A stretch of 64,000 nucleotides of DNA, taken from Thalassolituus sp. UBA1087. GTDB taxonomy: Bacteria > Pseudomonadota > Gammaproteobacteria > Pseudomonadales > Oceanobacteraceae. The stretch is taken from positions 11,284 through 75,283 of the forward strand of contig DCCG01000014.1 in NCBI GenBank assembly GCA_002314145.1, given 5' to 3'. Position numbers and translations under genes: made by a program. Shown piece after piece: positions 8,354-17,085 of the stretch (the stretch's first letter is position 1; each line of letters begins with the position of its first letter). The notes under the pieces were generated by a model. It was given only the letters and a program-made list of their open reading frames with translations. It was not told where the DNA came from and did no database searches.

Positions 8354-8908
8354 TCACCCGGGCTGTACTTCAAACAGAGAAAATGTGAACTCTTTTGTTT
8401 TTTTCGATTTTACCTGGCGCCAGTCAGGTGGGATCACCGGCGTCAGCCGTGTCTCATGTTCAATATAAACCAGAGCGCCGGGCAGCAGGCGCAGATTTTC
8501 GATGGCCGGATTGAGCAGGTTCTTATTAAAAGGTGGGTCAAGAAATACCAGATCAAATGGCTCGGGATTTTCTTCCATCCACACTAACGCGTCCCCGGCC
8601 CAGACCTGGGCATTGTCCGCCTGCAATAATTGCAGATTGTCTTTCAGCTGAAGGGCTGCGTTGGGGTGTTTTTCCAGAAAAATAACTTCTTTGGCACCGC
8701 GCGAAAGGGCTTCGAACCCCAGTGCACCACTGCCGGCAAAAGCATCCAGCACGCGCGCGCCTTCGACATCAAACTGTACCCAGTTAAACAGGGTTTCACG
8801 CACCCGGTCCATGGTCGGGCGCAGGCCATCCAGAAGGGGAAACTTCAACCGGCGTGAGCGCCATTCTCCACCGATGATTCGTAACTGCTGGGACGGGGCT
8901 TTACTCAT
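8354..8908 (-). CDS. rsmD: 16S rRNA (guanine-966-N2) methyltransferase
   Basis: 184-residue SAM-dependent enzyme that methylates G966 of 16S rRNA. The N-terminal RIIGGEWRSRRL is the family signature, VLDAFAGSGALGFEALSRGA is the SAM-binding motif and LVFLDPPF is the N2-guanine catalytic motif (DPPF). It overlaps the preceding gene by 8 nt (8901-8908), so the two are translationally coupled. Confidence 0.96.
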   Translation of the reverse strand: MSKAPSQQLRIIGGEWRSRRLKFPLLDGLRPTMDRVRETLFNWVQFDVEGARVLDAFAGSGALGFEALSRGAKEVIFLEKHPNAALQLKDNLQLLQADNAQVWAGDALVWMEENPEPFDLVFLDPPFNKNLLNPAIENLRLLPGALVYIEHETRLTPVIPPDWRQVKSKKTKEFTFSLFEVQPG

Positions 8909-9722
8909 TGACTGCGCTTCCGCTGTTGGCTTCCGGGTTCTCTGCTTTGACGTTTTCAGGCGCCTGAGTTCGCGTCAGACAGTTCTGCACCTGACGGACC
9001 TCTCCGGGACGGGCATCCGCCAGGGATTCATACAGCTGGCTGTAGGCCTGAAAAGGCAGGCGATGGTAGGCAAGATCGGCCTGAATGTCGATCTGGGTCT
9101 GTTCATTCTGCCAGCGGCGGCGTAACTCGCGGCTCTGCTGCAGACGCCAGACGGCCCAGGCCTGCTGCGCCGGTGGCGTGATGCCGGTCGCTGCAGGATC
9201 ATCGGCCAGCTGTCCCAGCTGCTGCCAGTCTTTCCCCTGTTGCTGAGCCAGCCACAATGCCCCGGGCATATGGCTGCGGATACACTGTGGCCAGGATTCG
9301 GTGGTGGTGGCCAGAGGCTGCAATTTCTGTTCACGGATCACCAGCGCCGCCATGGCCTGTTTTTCACTGGCAGGCCAGGGGCCGCTGATAAGAAGGGCCG
9401 CCGGTTCTTCCGCCGGCGCTGTGTCCAGTGCGCGATACAGCGGAATGGTCCAGCTGGCGTTGGGCAGGGCGATCTGTTGCGTCTGTTCTGCACCGCGGAT
9501 GGCCAGCGTGCCACCCTTGATGGTGCCACCGGCACGCAACAGCACAGTGACGCCTTCATTGTTGGGCCATATCTGCCATTGCGGGTCATGGAGTGGCGGC
9601 AGCGCCAGCGGTTCCAGCGGAGGTTCCTGATCCTCACCGCCTGCCAGATTCAGCCAGGTAATAACCACCAGGCAGACAAGGATAATGATGTTCAGTGATT
9701 TGCGGCTTAAGCCCTGCAGCAT
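8901..9722 (-). CDS. Membrane-anchored hypothetical protein upstream of rsmD
   Basis: 273 residues with one N-terminal transmembrane segment (about residues 10-27, NIIILVCLVVITWLNL) and a probably periplasmic body rich in Ala, Gln and Trp. In Pseudomonas the ftsY-rsmD interval holds M16 zinc-protease genes; this protein has no HxxEH motif, but it may be a relic or replacement of that non-catalytic position. It is divergent from ftsY and coupled to rsmD by overlap. No function is assigned. Confidence 0.7.
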   Translation of the reverse strand: MLQGLSRKSLNIIILVCLVVITWLNLAGGEDQEPPLEPLALPPLHDPQWQIWPNNEGVTVLLRAGGTIKGGTLAIRGAEQTQQIALPNASWTIPLYRALDTAPAEEPAALLISGPWPASEKQAMAALVIREQKLQPLATTTESWPQCIRSHMPGALWLAQQQGKDWQQLGQLADDPAATGITPPAQQAWAVWRLQQSRELRRRWQNEQTQIDIQADLAYHRLPFQAYSQLYESLADARPGEVRQVQNCLTRTQAPENVKAENPEANSGSAVNE

Positions 9723-9858
9723 AGTGAGATTGTCCTGACGCGATTCCTGTCGAATGATGGTAGGATAGCCAGCGGACGCTGGCGCTGGAAAGTCTGATTG
9801 TACGATTACCGCCAGCGGCGCTAACCATTGTTACCGGATCTGACAGTCAGAGTACCCG

Positions 9859-11172
9859 ATGTTTAATTTTTTTAAGCGCAAAAAAGACACTGAAGACAAG
9901 CAGGAAACCGGCGCAGAAGGCGTCACCGACAATACAGAACAGGGCGCTGAAGAGGCCGCGGGTGAGATCCCGGCTTCTGCTGAACAGCCGTCAGAGGCTC
10001 AGGCGGATACAGCTGAGGCGCCACAGCAAGCTGCCGCCAGCGGGGCCGAAGGGGTTGAAGAGGCTGCTGAACAACCGGCAGACACCGCAGAGACGGTCAG
10101 TCGCGTTGACGAAAGCGAAGCCGAAGCGCAGCCTGAGCTGCCGGCGGAAGGGCTGACAGCAGCTGATTCCGGGCAGCAGGCCGAACAGCAGGCAGACACT
10201 GCTGTTGCGGCTGAACAGGCGCAGCCACAGGCGAAAAAAGGCGGTTTCTTCAGCCGTATCCGGCAGGGATTAAGCAAAACCCGTGGCGGGCTGACTGATG
10301 GCCTGGCCAATCTGCTGCTGGGCAAAAAAGAAATTGATGATGATCTGCTGGAAGATCTGGAAACCCAGCTGATCATGGCTGACGTCGGGGTCGATACTAC
10401 CCAGGCAATTATGCAGCGCCTGACCGACCGGGTGAGCCGCAAAGAACTGGGCGATTCCGATGCCCTGTACGACGCCTTAATCAGTGAACTGCAGGATACC
10501 CTGCGCAGCGTGCAGGCACCGCTCACTATCGACGGCAGCAAAACGCCGTATGTGATCCTGATGGTGGGCATCAACGGGGTGGGCAAAACCACCACCATCG
10601 GTAAGCTGGCCAAGCAATTTCAGAACGACGGCAAAAGCGTCATGCTGGCCGCCGGTGATACCTTCCGCGCAGCGGCGGTTGAACAGCTGCAGGTCTGGGG
10701 CGAGCGCAATAACGTACCTGTGATTGCCCAGCACACAGGTGCCGATTCCGCGTCTGTCATTTTTGATGCCGTCCAGGCTGCCAAATCCCGTCAGGCGGAT
10801 ATTCTTATTGCTGATACCGCCGGTCGTCTGCACAACAAAGACAACCTGATGCAGGAACTGGAAAAAGTCGTGCGGGTGATGAAAAAACTCGACGATACCG
10901 CACCGCACGAAGTGATGCTGGTGCTGGACGCCGGTACCGGTCAGAACGCAGTGAATCAGGCCAAACAATTTCAGCAGGCGGTAGGCGTCACCGGGCTGAC
11001 CCTGACCAAGCTCGACGGCACCGCCAAAGGCGGCATTATTTTCTCGCTGGCGCAGCAGTTTGGTCTGCCGGTGCGTTATATCGGTGTCGGCGAAGGCATT
11101 GATGACCTGCGGACTTTCAACGCGGAAGAATTCACCAAAGCGCTGTTCCAGCGTGAAGCCGATGAGCAGTAA
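9859..11172 (+). CDS. ftsY: Signal recognition particle receptor FtsY
   Basis: 437-residue SRP GTPase that docks ribosome-SRP complexes at the inner membrane. The first 125 or so residues are an acidic, Ala/Glu/Gln-rich A domain, the usual low-complexity membrane-targeting region. The N domain follows, then the G domain with P-loop GINGVGKTTTIGK (about 237-249), DTFRAAA, DTAGR (about 320) and TKLDGTAKGG (about 380). It heads an ftsY-ftsE-ftsX series followed by rpoH, the classical gammaproteobacterial order. Confidence 0.98.
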   Translation: MFNFFKRKKDTEDKQETGAEGVTDNTEQGAEEAAGEIPASAEQPSEAQADTAEAPQQAAASGAEGVEEAAEQPADTAETVSRVDESEAEAQPELPAEGLTAADSGQQAEQQADTAVAAEQAQPQAKKGGFFSRIRQGLSKTRGGLTDGLANLLLGKKEIDDDLLEDLETQLIMADVGVDTTQAIMQRLTDRVSRKELGDSDALYDALISELQDTLRSVQAPLTIDGSKTPYVILMVGINGVGKTTTIGKLAKQFQNDGKSVMLAAGDTFRAAAVEQLQVWGERNNVPVIAQHTGADSASVIFDAVQAAKSRQADILIADTAGRLHNKDNLMQELEKVVRVMKKLDDTAPHEVMLVLDAGTGQNAVNQAKQFQQAVGVTGLTLTKLDGTAKGGIIFSLAQQFGLPVRYIGVGEGIDDLRTFNAEEFTKALFQREADEQ

Positions 11173-11197
11173 TCAGGCCTGAACGCGGAGATAAGCA

Positions 11198-11905
11198 GTG
11201 ACGCAGGGAAACAGCAATGTGATGGTCCGGTTCGACCGGGTGAGTAAACGCTACCCGGGCGGCAAAGAAGCGCTCAGTGGCGTCAGTTTTGATCTGCACC
11301 GGGGCGAATTTGCCTTCCTGACCGGCCACAGCGGGGCCGGTAAAAGTACCCTGCTGAAGCTGATGATGCTGATGGAGCGCGCCAGCCGCGGCCAGGTATT
11401 CGTCGACGGACTCAATCTCAATCGCCTGCGCCCCTCGCAGGTGCCTTATCTGCGCCGCAAAGTCGGCGTTGTCTTTCAGAATCACCAGCTGCTGTTTGAC
11501 CGCAGCGTTTATGACAATGTCGCCCTGCCATTGCAGATCGCCGGTTACTCGCCTGCTGATGCCGGCCGCCGGGTGCGTGCGGCACTGGATTCGGTGGGCC
11601 TGCTGGGGATGGAAAAACGCAACCCGATTGAACTCTCCGGTGGTGAACAGCAGCGCGTCGGCATTGCCCGTGCGGTGGTGAATAAACCACCGCTGTTACT
11701 GGCGGATGAGCCCACCGGTAACCTCGATCCGGAGTTGTCGGCAGAAATTATGAATCTGTTTATGCGCTTCCAGCAGGTGGGCGTCAGCGTGCTGATCGCC
11801 ACCCACGATATTGCGCTGGTGGAACGCCTCGGACACCGCCGTCTGATTCTCGATCATGGCCAGTTACACGAAGGCGATGTGATTGCCGGAGGCCAGTATG
11901 TCTGA
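11198..11905 (+). CDS. ftsE: Cell division ATP-binding protein FtsE
   Basis: 235-residue ABC ATPase that pairs with FtsX to activate peptidoglycan amidases through EnvC-type partners during septation. Walker A is GHSGAGKST (about 43-51), the signature is LSGGEQQR (about 146) and Walker B is LLLADEPTGNLD. The start used is GTG at 11198 after a GGAG; ATG at 11222 would also keep the whole domain. It ends inside ftsX with an 8-nt overlap. Confidence 0.97.
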   Translation: MTQGNSNVMVRFDRVSKRYPGGKEALSGVSFDLHRGEFAFLTGHSGAGKSTLLKLMMLMERASRGQVFVDGLNLNRLRPSQVPYLRRKVGVVFQNHQLLFDRSVYDNVALPLQIAGYSPADAGRRVRAALDSVGLLGMEKRNPIELSGGEQQRVGIARAVVNKPPLLLADEPTGNLDPELSAEIMNLFMRFQQVGVSVLIATHDIALVERLGHRRLILDHGQLHEGDVIAGGQYV

Positions 11906-12911
11906 GGTGCGCAGAAAGCCCGTGGCCAAAAACGCTGATAAAAAAGCGCAGGAAAAACAGAGTACTGGCGCGTCACTGCAGAAAATCGGCAGCCGTAAGC
12001 GGCTGTCGGCCTGGGGCGCGCATCATCAGCTGGTGGCCGCCGAAACCCTGCTGCGCCTGCTGAAAAACCCGCTCGCCAGCCTGCTCACCTGGATGGTGGT
12101 TGCCATCGCCCTGACCCTGCCCGGCGCGCTGTGGATGGCGCTGGATAATATGCAGCAGTTCAGCGGCCGCTTTCAGGAATCCGGGCGTATCAGTGTTTAT
12201 CTGCAGCCCGGCACCGACGTGGTGCAGGGACGTGAGCTGGCGCAGCGTATTGATCGTTTACCGGGCGTGGCAGAAACCGAATTCATCGATGCCGACAGCG
12301 CACTGGATGATTTCCGTGCCAACAGTGGTCTGGAAGCGGCGCTGGATTTTTTACCGGAAAACCCGCTGCCATCCGTGATTCTGGTGGAGCCGCCGCTGCA
12401 GTTGCCACATGCCGAATTAATGAAACTGGTGGGGCAGCTGAACAATTATCAGCTGGTCGATACGGTGCAGATGGATATGGCCTGGCTGGAGCGTCTGCAG
12501 GCGATTCTGGACCTGTCGGAACGCCTGATCTGGGTGCTGGGGATTCTGCTGGCGCTGGCCATTCTGCTGGTGGTGGGCAACACCATCCGGCTGGCCATCG
12601 CCGCCCGCGTGGATGAAATCCGCGTGGTCAAACTGGTGGGCGGCACCGATGCCTGGGTGCGGCGGCCGTTTCTCTACACCGGCCTCTGGTATGGCATGGT
12701 AGGCGGCTTACTGGCCTGGTTGTTGCTCATTATCTGTTGGGCCCTGTTGCAGGGGCCGGTGGCGCAGCTGGCGGAACTCTATGGTTCCGGGTTCACTCTG
12801 AAACCTCTGTCGGCGGGCGCGGCCATGATTCTGCTGCTCGCCGCCATGATTCTGGGCTGGTTAGGCGCCTGGTGGTCCGTGAGCCGTCATCTGGGTGAAA
12901 TAGAGCCCTGA
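11898..12911 (+). CDS. ftsX: Cell division protein FtsX
   Basis: 337-residue type VII ABC membrane subunit. A basic cytoplasmic N-terminus is followed by TM1 (about residues 70-90), the periplasmic domain that contacts the amidase activator, and three more TM segments (about 205-225, 255-280, 305-325). The ATG at 11898 is chosen because GGAGG lies 8 nt upstream; the in-frame TTG at 11883 is unlikely. It overlaps ftsE, supporting equal expression. Confidence 0.96.
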   Translation: MSEVRRKPVAKNADKKAQEKQSTGASLQKIGSRKRLSAWGAHHQLVAAETLLRLLKNPLASLLTWMVVAIALTLPGALWMALDNMQQFSGRFQESGRISVYLQPGTDVVQGRELAQRIDRLPGVAETEFIDADSALDDFRANSGLEAALDFLPENPLPSVILVEPPLQLPHAELMKLVGQLNNYQLVDTVQMDMAWLERLQAILDLSERLIWVLGILLALAILLVVGNTIRLAIAARVDEIRVVKLVGGTDAWVRRPFLYTGLWYGMVGGLLAWLLLIICWALLQGPVAQLAELYGSGFTLKPLSAGAAMILLLAAMILGWLGAWWSVSRHLGEIEP

Positions 12912-13008
12912 CAGACTGTCCGGCCGGCACTCAGCGGGCGCCGTATGGCGGCTCCGGGCTGGTGTCCTGAGTGCAAAAAATTGTTCCGCCGGCAGGTCGC
13001 AAACAGGA

Positions 13009-13043
13009 ACTTATCCACAGGTTGGATGTCCTATAATACAGAT
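13009..13043 (+). promoter_or_regulatory. rpoH promoter with an overlapping DnaA box
   Basis: A perfect -10 hexamer TATAAT lies at 13032-13037. The expected -35 zone (about 13009-13014) overlaps a consensus DnaA box TTATCCACA at 13011-13019. The predicted transcript would have a leader of about 80 nt before rpoH. E. coli rpoH is known to have DnaA-repressed promoters. Confidence 0.65.
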
Positions 13044-13122
13044 GCTAAACTCATGGCCGATAAGGTCGGCGATGAGCTGACGGGGGCTCTGGTCCTCAAA
13101 GAATTTATTTCAGGAGTGTTCA

Positions 13123-13992
13123 ATGAACCAAGGTTTGCAAGCCGTTAATGCTTTGACCCCAGGTGGTAATCTGGAGTCCTACATCTCGACGGTCAACGCG
13201 ATTCCTGTGCTGACGCAGGAAGAAGAGCGTGAGCTGGCCGAACGACTTCATTATCACGAAGATCTGGAAGCGGCGCGTCGTCTGGTGATGTCGCACCTGC
13301 GTTTTGTTGTGCACATCGCGCGCAGTTATTCCGGTTATGGCCTGAATCAGTCGGATCTGATCCAGGAAGGTAACGTCGGCCTGATGAAAGCCGTTAAGCG
13401 CTTTAACCCGGAAGTCGGTGTGCGCCTGGTGTCCTTTGCTGTGCACTGGATCAAAGCCGAGATTCACGAGTTTATTCTGCGTAACTGGCGCATCGTCAAA
13501 GTCGCCACCACCAAAGCGCAGCGTAAGCTGTTCTTTAACCTGCGCAGCCAGAAAAAACGTCTTGGCTGGCTGAGCCAGGATGAAGCCAAATCCATCGCCG
13601 ATGATCTGGGCGTGGAAACCAAGACAGTGTTTGAGATGGAAACCCGTCTCAACGCCCATGACGCCGCCTTTGATGCCGGTGCCGATGACGACGACGATAC
13701 CGCCTGGCAGGCGCCGGCGGCCTATCTCGAAGACCGCAGTGCTGACCCGGCGACGCTGGTGGAAGCGGACAACTTCGAACAGGATTCCAACGATCGTCTG
13801 CTGCAGGCCATGGGTGATCTGGATGAGCGCAGCCGTGCCATCCTGCAACAGCGCTGGCTGGCCGAAGAAAAAGCCACCTTACACGAGCTGGCCGCAGTTT
13901 ATCAGGTGTCGGCTGAGCGTATCCGCCAGCTGGAAAAGAACGCCATGAAAAAGCTGAAAGCAGCCATGGGCGGTGAACTGATGTCGGCCTGA
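13123..13992 (+). CDS. rpoH: RNA polymerase heat-shock sigma factor sigma-32
   Basis: 289-residue sigma-70-family factor. Region 2 includes SYSGYGLNQSDLIQEGNVGLMKAVKRF and a nearby SFAVHWIKAEI DNA-melting stretch. The RpoH box is present as QRKLFFNLRSQKKRL (about 130-144). Region 4 ends with YQVSAERIRQLEKNAMKKLK. The start is supported by CAGGAG 8 nt upstream. It follows ftsX but has its own promoter in the 211-bp gap and a strong terminator behind. The N-terminal half should contain the FtsH/DnaK-sensitive region. Confidence 0.98.
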   Translation: MNQGLQAVNALTPGGNLESYISTVNAIPVLTQEEERELAERLHYHEDLEAARRLVMSHLRFVVHIARSYSGYGLNQSDLIQEGNVGLMKAVKRFNPEVGVRLVSFAVHWIKAEIHEFILRNWRIVKVATTKAQRKLFFNLRSQKKRLGWLSQDEAKSIADDLGVETKTVFEMETRLNAHDAAFDAGADDDDDTAWQAPAAYLEDRSADPATLVEADNFEQDSNDRLLQAMGDLDERSRAILQQRWLAEEKATLHELAAVYQVSAERIRQLEKNAMKKLKAAMGGELMSA

Positions 13993-14016
13993 TACTGAGG
14001 CCACAGCAGTCTGCAG

Positions 14017-14045
14017 AAACCGCCGCATTGCCGGCGGTTTTTTTA
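14017..14045 (+). terminator. rpoH intrinsic terminator
   Basis: AAACCGCCG-cattg-CCGGCGGTTT stem followed by seven T, 25 bp after the rpoH stop. Confidence 0.9.
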
Positions 14046-14122
14046 TGCCTGTCGTTCGCCCTCCCGGCGGCAGACAGCCTGATGCAATCCCCGTATAATG
14101 CGGGCCATTTCCGGAGAATCTG

Positions 14123-14257
14123 ATGATGCAACAACAGCGCCTGTTACTAACGCTGCTGGCCTTTTTTACGCTCACCCTGAGTGCCTGTGGCCAGAAGGGC
14201 GATCTGTATCTGCCTGAAGACACTCCTTCCAACTCGTTTACGGAATCCCGATCCTGA
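14123..14257 (+). CDS. lptM: LPS-assembly lipoprotein LptM (YifL)
   Basis: 44-residue lipoprotein starting at the tandem ATG ATG (14123/14126). The signal ends at Cys22 in LTLSAC and is followed by the family hallmark CGQKGDLYLP. LptM stabilises and assists disulfide maturation of the LptDE translocon in the outer membrane. GGAGA lies 7 nt upstream. The stop overlaps the lysA ATG by 1 nt (TGATG). Its place directly ahead of lysA-dapF matches Pseudomonas (lppL). Confidence 0.92.
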   Translation: MMQQQRLLLTLLAFFTLTLSACGQKGDLYLPEDTPSNSFTESRS

Positions 14258-15510
14258 TGTCGATTTTTACTTATCAGAATGGCGCCCTGCACGCTGAACA
14301 GGTGTCGCTGGCGGCGCTCGCTAACGAATATGGCACACCGCTGTATGTTTATTCCCGCGCGGCACTGGAGCAGCAGTTTCATGCCTACGCCGATGCCCTG
14401 GGTGACTGGCCGCATCTGGTCTGTTATGCCGTCAAAGCCAATTCCAACCTGGCCGTCCTGAACACCCTGGCCCGTCAGGGTGCCGGGTTTGATATCGTCA
14501 GTCAGGGCGAGCTGGAACGCGTTCTGGCCGCCGGGGGCGACGCCGCTAAAGTCGTCTTCTCCGGCGTTGGCAAACAGGCCGCCGAAATGGCCCGGGCACT
14601 GGAAGCCGGAGTGTACTGCTTCAACGTGGAATCCGAAGCCGAGCTGGAGCGACTCAGTCAGGTCGCTGTGGAGCAGGGGAAAAGCGCCCATGTCTCCCTG
14701 CGGGTGAACCCGGATGTGGATGCCAAAACCCATCCTTATATTTCCACTGGTCTTAAAGAAAACAAGTTCGGCATTGATATCAATGATGCGCCGCGGGTGT
14801 ATGCCCGGGCCAGCGATCTGCCGGGCCTGGAAGTGAAAGGCGTGGACTGCCATATCGGCAGCCAGCTGACCGAAATCACGCCGTTTCTTGATGCCCTTGA
14901 CCGGGTGCTGGCGCTGGTGGATCAGCTCGCTCAGCAGGGCATTGAAATTGAGCATCTGGATCTGGGTGGCGGTCTCGGTGTGCAATACCGCGACGAAACC
15001 CCGACCCCGGCCGGTGACTATATTGCCGCCGTGAAAGAACGCCTGGGCGAGCGCCGCTTTAAACTGATTTTTGAACCGGGCCGCTCCATCGCCGCCAATG
15101 CCGGTGTGTTTCTTACCCGGGTGGAATATCTCAAGCTCAGCGAGCATAAGAATTTCGCCATTATTGACGGTGCCATGAACGACCTTATCCGTCCGGCGCT
15201 GTACAGTGCCTGGCAGGATATAAAACCGGTGGCCGAGCAGAGTGACGAGCCGGTACGCCATTACGATCTGGTGGGGCCGGTGTGCGAAACCGGCGATTTT
15301 CTCGGTAAAGACCGCGAACTGGCACTGAAACAGGGTGACGTGCTGGCTGTGATGTCAGCCGGTGCCTATGGTTTTGTGATGGCCTCCAATTACAATACCC
15401 GTGGTCGCGCCGCGGAAGTGATGGTGGATGGCGCCCGTGCCCAGGTGGTACGTAAGCGTGAACCGCTGGACAGCCTGTTCGCTGGTGAATCTTTATTACC
15501 AGCCGACTGA
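14257..15510 (+). CDS. lysA: Diaminopimelate decarboxylase
   Basis: 417-residue PLP enzyme converting meso-diaminopimelate to lysine. The PLP lysine is in CYAVKANSN (about residue 62), HIGSQLTE contacts the cofactor, EPGRSIAANAG binds phosphate and GPVCETGDFL supplies the catalytic cysteine from the partner subunit. It is translationally coupled to lptM and followed 10 bp later by dapF, which makes its substrate. Confidence 0.98.
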   Translation: MSIFTYQNGALHAEQVSLAALANEYGTPLYVYSRAALEQQFHAYADALGDWPHLVCYAVKANSNLAVLNTLARQGAGFDIVSQGELERVLAAGGDAAKVVFSGVGKQAAEMARALEAGVYCFNVESEAELERLSQVAVEQGKSAHVSLRVNPDVDAKTHPYISTGLKENKFGIDINDAPRVYARASDLPGLEVKGVDCHIGSQLTEITPFLDALDRVLALVDQLAQQGIEIEHLDLGGGLGVQYRDETPTPAGDYIAAVKERLGERRFKLIFEPGRSIAANAGVFLTRVEYLKLSEHKNFAIIDGAMNDLIRPALYSAWQDIKPVAEQSDEPVRHYDLVGPVCETGDFLGKDRELALKQGDVLAVMSAGAYGFVMASNYNTRGRAAEVMVDGARAQVVRKREPLDSLFAGESLLPAD

Positions 15511-15520
15511 GAGCCGGGAT

Positions 15521-16351
15521 ATGTGGTTAAAATTCAGTAAAATGCACGGCTTAGGCAACGACTTTATGGTCATCGATCTGGTGACCCAGGCCGGCCATAT
15601 CCGTCCGGAGCGGGTACGCGAACTGGCGGACCGCAACTTTGGCGTGGGCTTTGATCAGCTGCTGATCGTTGAGCAGCCATCCAGACCCGACGTCGATTTC
15701 CGTTACCGCATCTTCAACGCTGACGGCAGCGAGGTGGAGAACTGCGGAAATGGCGCCCGCTGTTTTGCCCGTTTTGTGTATGATCAGCGCTTAACCGGTA
15801 AGCGTGATATCCGTGTCGAAACCGCCTCCGGATTAATGGACCTTCATCTGACCGATGATCGTCAGGTGGTGGTGGATATGGGCACGCCGGTGCTGGACCC
15901 ACAACTGATACCCTTTGAAGCCGCCGCCTTCAGCCCGGAATATACGGTGAATATTGAAGGCATTGGTGAGCTGCAGCTGGGCGCTGTCTCTATGGGCAAC
16001 CCCCATGCGGTGATCCGCGTGGACGATGTGGACAGCGCACCGGTAGACACCTGGGGGCCGCTGATTGAGCCGCATCCGGTGTTTCCGCGTAAGGTCAATG
16101 TCGGTTTTATGCAGGTGGTGGATGAACACAATATCCGCCTGCGGGTATATGAACGCGGTGCCGGGGAAACTCTGGCCTGCGGTACCGGCGCCTGTGCTGC
16201 GGTGGTCTCCGGCCAGCTGCGCGGCTGGCTGCAGCCGGGGGTGAATGTTACGTTACCCGGCGGTGAGCTGTTTATTGAATGGGATGGAGAATCCAGCGTT
16301 AAAATGACGGGACCAGCCGTGACCGTTTTTGAAGGCCGGATGAATATCTGA
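15521..16351 (+). CDS. dapF: Diaminopimelate epimerase
   Basis: 276-residue PLP-independent racemase converting LL- to meso-diaminopimelate for lysine and peptidoglycan synthesis. FSKMHGLGNDF starts the fold, NADGSEVENCGNGARC holds the first catalytic cysteine and ACGTGACAAVV the second. The ATG at 15521 (MWLKFSKMHG) fits the family N-terminus, with GAGAGCCGGGAT ahead; a longer in-frame extension into lysA is not used. Confidence 0.97.
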   Translation: MWLKFSKMHGLGNDFMVIDLVTQAGHIRPERVRELADRNFGVGFDQLLIVEQPSRPDVDFRYRIFNADGSEVENCGNGARCFARFVYDQRLTGKRDIRVETASGLMDLHLTDDRQVVVDMGTPVLDPQLIPFEAAAFSPEYTVNIEGIGELQLGAVSMGNPHAVIRVDDVDSAPVDTWGPLIEPHPVFPRKVNVGFMQVVDEHNIRLRVYERGAGETLACGTGACAAVVSGQLRGWLQPGVNVTLPGGELFIEWDGESSVKMTGPAVTVFEGRMNI

Positions 16352-16411
16352 AGCGAGCGACCGCCGGCTGACATCAGCAGCGGTAAGACAGAAATAACAG
16401 AAGGAAAACCA

Positions 16412-17083
16412 ATGAGCCAGCAGCCACGCCTGACCGACGCCGATGTGATGCAGTATCTGCAGGATCACCCGGACTTTTTTATCGGCAAAGACGATCTGCT
16501 GGCTGATCTGCGCGTGCCGCACAACAGTGGCCAGGCCACCAGTCTGGTGGAGCGCCAGCTGTCTGTGCATCGTGAACGCAATGTGGAACTGCGCCAGCGC
16601 CTGTCTGACCTGCTGGAAAATGCCCGCCGTAATGATCAGCTGTTTGAGAAAAGTCGCCGTCTGGTGCTGGCGCTGGTCGAAGCTGAAAACTGGCTGGCGG
16701 TTCAGGCCGCGCTGGATGACTCGCTGCGCAAAGATTTCAATGTTGACGCCTGGGCGCTGCTGCACTTTACCGAACGCAATCTGGATGAACCCCTGATAGC
16801 CATCCGCAGCGCTGAAACCCAGCGCCAGATTCACCGTATGTTCAAAGGTCACCGTGCGGTGTGTGGCCAGCTTGACCCCACCGAAATCGCTCTGCTGCTG
16901 GCCAGCCCGCAGACCGAGTGCCGCTCCGTCGCCGCCGCTCAGGTGCGCGGGCAGGGCAATATTGGCGCTTTGGTGGTGGCCAGCGAAGACCCGGGCTACT
17001 ACCGCAGCTCCATGGATACTCTGTTTCTGGACTATATCGCTGATATTCTGGCGCTGCGTCTGCCACAGATTCCGGTGGCCTGA
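16412..17083 (+). CDS. DUF484 family protein
   Basis: 223-residue cytoplasmic protein with the GAF-like fold of the DUF484 family. The N-terminal VMQYLQDHPDFFIGKDDLLADLRVPH is the usual family start. Its role is not established. In E. coli and Pseudomonas this gene sits between dapF and xerC; here xerC is missing and the HAD hydrolase gene follows after 2 bp. AAGGAAAACC precedes the ATG. Confidence 0.9.
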   Translation: MSQQPRLTDADVMQYLQDHPDFFIGKDDLLADLRVPHNSGQATSLVERQLSVHRERNVELRQRLSDLLENARRNDQLFEKSRRLVLALVEAENWLAVQAALDDSLRKDFNVDAWALLHFTERNLDEPLIAIRSAETQRQIHRMFKGHRAVCGQLDPTEIALLLASPQTECRSVAAAQVRGQGNIGALVVASEDPGYYRSSMDTLFLDYIADILALRLPQIPVA

Positions 17084-17085
17084 TT

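Noticed and set aside
13120..13848. 242-codon frame antisense to rpoH
   Set aside because: Shadow of rpoH; no ribosome site or domain.
13879..15261. 460-codon frame antisense to lysA
   Set aside because: Opposite a complete, well-conserved gene in GC-rich DNA; composition is typical of a shadow frame.
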